In this document: positions 63,311 to 64,000 of the stretch, piece by piece
How the letters are laid out: the number at the start of each line of letters is the position of its first letter
Numbering within the stretch: the stretch's first letter is position 1
Assembly: GCF_003112675.1 (NCBI RefSeq)
Contig: NZ_BFAY01000007.1
Coordinates: 372,001-436,000, forward strand
Direction: 5' to 3'
DNA: 64,000 bases
DNA from: Leptospira johnsonii
GTDB lineage: Bacteria; Spirochaetota; Leptospiria; Leptospirales; Leptospiraceae
Notes under the pieces: generated by a model
Database searches by the model: none
The model's input: the letters and a program-made list of their open reading frames with translations, nothing else
What the model was told of the DNA's origin: nothing
Translations under genes and position numbers: made by a program

Positions 63311-64000
63311 ATGGGCCAAGCGACATCTACAAGAGTCCAACCAAAAATACGTAAACCGAAATTCCCTCTGGAAGACATCGCCAAAGAAAGAGGTTTCGGT
63401 AAAAAGATCCCATTCTTTACGGCATTCCTTTCTAGCTTAAGTGTATTGTTTCCAGAAGGAGAACGTTTCTTCATCCGTTCCGTAAAAGCATTCAGCGAAG
63501 AAGTCGATCCAGCCTTAAGAAGCGAGATCAAAGCATTCGCAGGACAAGAAGCTGTCCACGGAAACGTTCATGATAAAATGAACGAAAGATTCGTAGAGAT
63601 CGGTTTGGATTTCCGCAGTCACGAAAAAATATTCTGCTGGTTATTCTTCGACATATTAGAAAAAAATATTTTGAAGCTCTTTCCAGTTTGGGGCAAACGA
63701 CTTGCTCTTGCAATCACTGCAGCTGCGGAACATTTCACCGCTACTCTCGGAAGATTTTTACTTTCTTTGCCTGAACAACGCGTCTCTTGGATCGATCCTA
63801 CCAGTTGGAAAGTGATCGAATGGCATGCATTGGAAGAATTAGAACATAAGGCTGTAGCGTATGACGTGTATAAGGCTTCCGGCGGAGGATATTTCACTCG
63901 GATACTGGGAATGACGATTGCAGTGCAACTTCTCGGTCTTTTAGCGATCGTGGGCACGATCAGGGCATTATTCTATTTTGGGATTCCGAATCCGAGCCAA
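63311..64000 (+). CDS. 'Metal-dependent hydrolase' family protein with di-iron-type motifs (PF10118-like), truncated at the window end
   Basis: ATG 63311 follows AGGAG. The 230 visible residues have no stop. Two helices carry ferritin-like carboxylate/His motifs: 'FAGQEAVHGNVHDKMN' (about 77-92) and 'HALEELEHKAVAYDVY' (about 177-192), suggesting a di-iron or similar metal site. A hydrophobic segment begins near 205 ('MTIAVQLLGLLAIVGTI'), so the protein is probably membrane-associated. From memory this is the PF10118 family annotated as predicted metal-dependent hydrolase; the chemistry is unproven. The 296 bases before it contain no convincing gene. Confidence 0.85.
   Translation, partial: MGQATSTRVQPKIRKPKFPLEDIAKERGFGKKIPFFTAFLSSLSVLFPEGERFFIRSVKAFSEEVDPALRSEIKAFAGQEAVHGNVHDKMNERFVEIGLDFRSHEKIFCWLFFDILEKNILKLFPVWGKRLALAITAAAEHFTATLGRFLLSLPEQRVSWIDPTSWKVIEWHALEELEHKAVAYDVYKASGGGYFTRILGMTIAVQLLGLLAIVGTIRALFYFGIPNPSQ

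Overview
The window looks like a chromosomal segment of a Leptospira species (Spirochaetes). The evidence is the moderate GC content (roughly 40-45% by eye), lipoproteins with relaxed spirochaetal lipoboxes (Cys after residues such as N, T, H or Y), a pair of short paralogous lipoproteins of a type I associate with Leptospira, an isolated tRNA-Ile/tRNA-Ala pair with no rRNA genes beside it, and many membrane-bound sensor kinases. I cannot resolve the species. No insertion sequence, prophage, CRISPR array or rRNA gene is visible. Gene density is high and several convergent gene pairs overlap by 4 bp.

Layout. 1-5.2 kb: a truncated multi-pass membrane protein, a di-haem cytochrome c lipoprotein, a Dps ferritin-like gene with a perfect Fur/PerR-type palindrome on its promoter, and two paralogous small lipoproteins. 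5.2-9 kb: a DegT-type aminotransferase and Lon protease. 9-13.8 kb: two tandem pectinacetylesterase-like lipoproteins, a macrodomain protein and thiopurine S-methyltransferase. 13.9-21.3 kb: an unknown secreted protein, a chemotaxis receptor, a membrane protein, a zinc alcohol dehydrogenase, a hotdog thioesterase, a MAPEG protein and a GST. 21.3-25.4 kb: two tandem histidine kinases sharing an unusual long insert after the H-box. 25.5-30 kb: a tight five-gene operon encoding a lactonase-like beta-propeller, an acyl-CoA dehydrogenase, an APH-type kinase, a small DUF6285-like protein and a histidine-phosphatase-like protein. A cNMP-binding regulator and an acyltransferase are transcribed the other way.

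32-36.2 kb: a lipoprotein, a LuxR-type response regulator and a convergently overlapping 7TMR-DISM histidine kinase. 36.3-36.6 kb: tRNA-Ile(GAU) and tRNA-Ala(UGC). 36.6-41.8 kb: two paralogous GT-C-like membrane proteins flanking a sugar dehydrogenase lipoprotein and a PaiB protein. 41.8-44.1 kb: a fusion of an FAD/NAD(P) oxidoreductase to a NapH-like membrane ferredoxin. 44.2-49.6 kb: a TfoX-N protein with a histone-like tail, then a CzcC-CzcA heavy-metal efflux operon without an adaptor gene. 49.6-53.9 kb: a DUF3095 protein and a split PutA (proline dehydrogenase plus P5C dehydrogenase). 54-58.7 kb: a membrane protein, a lipoprotein hydrolase, divergent AlkZ-like and AlkC-like DNA glycosylase genes, a small DMT-type protein and a GC-rich structured element. 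58.8-64 kb: an ABC-F ATPase, a GFA-family protein behind a perfect TetR-type operator, a TetR regulator whose start overlaps the start of a divergent NmrA-like gene, and a truncated di-iron 'metal-dependent hydrolase'.

Functional picture. The most coherent system is the 25.5-30 kb operon. It matches the kinase / small partner / acyl-CoA dehydrogenase core of the bacterial levulinate (lvaABC) and animal ACAD10/11 routes, which remove a 4-hydroxyl group by phosphorylation. Here the core is combined with a lactonase-like propeller, a possible source of 4-hydroxy acids, and a phosphatase-like protein lacking its second catalytic His. Other themes are redox and metal stress (Dps, CzcCA, MAPEG/GST, GFA), DNA alkylation repair, proline catabolism and signalling.
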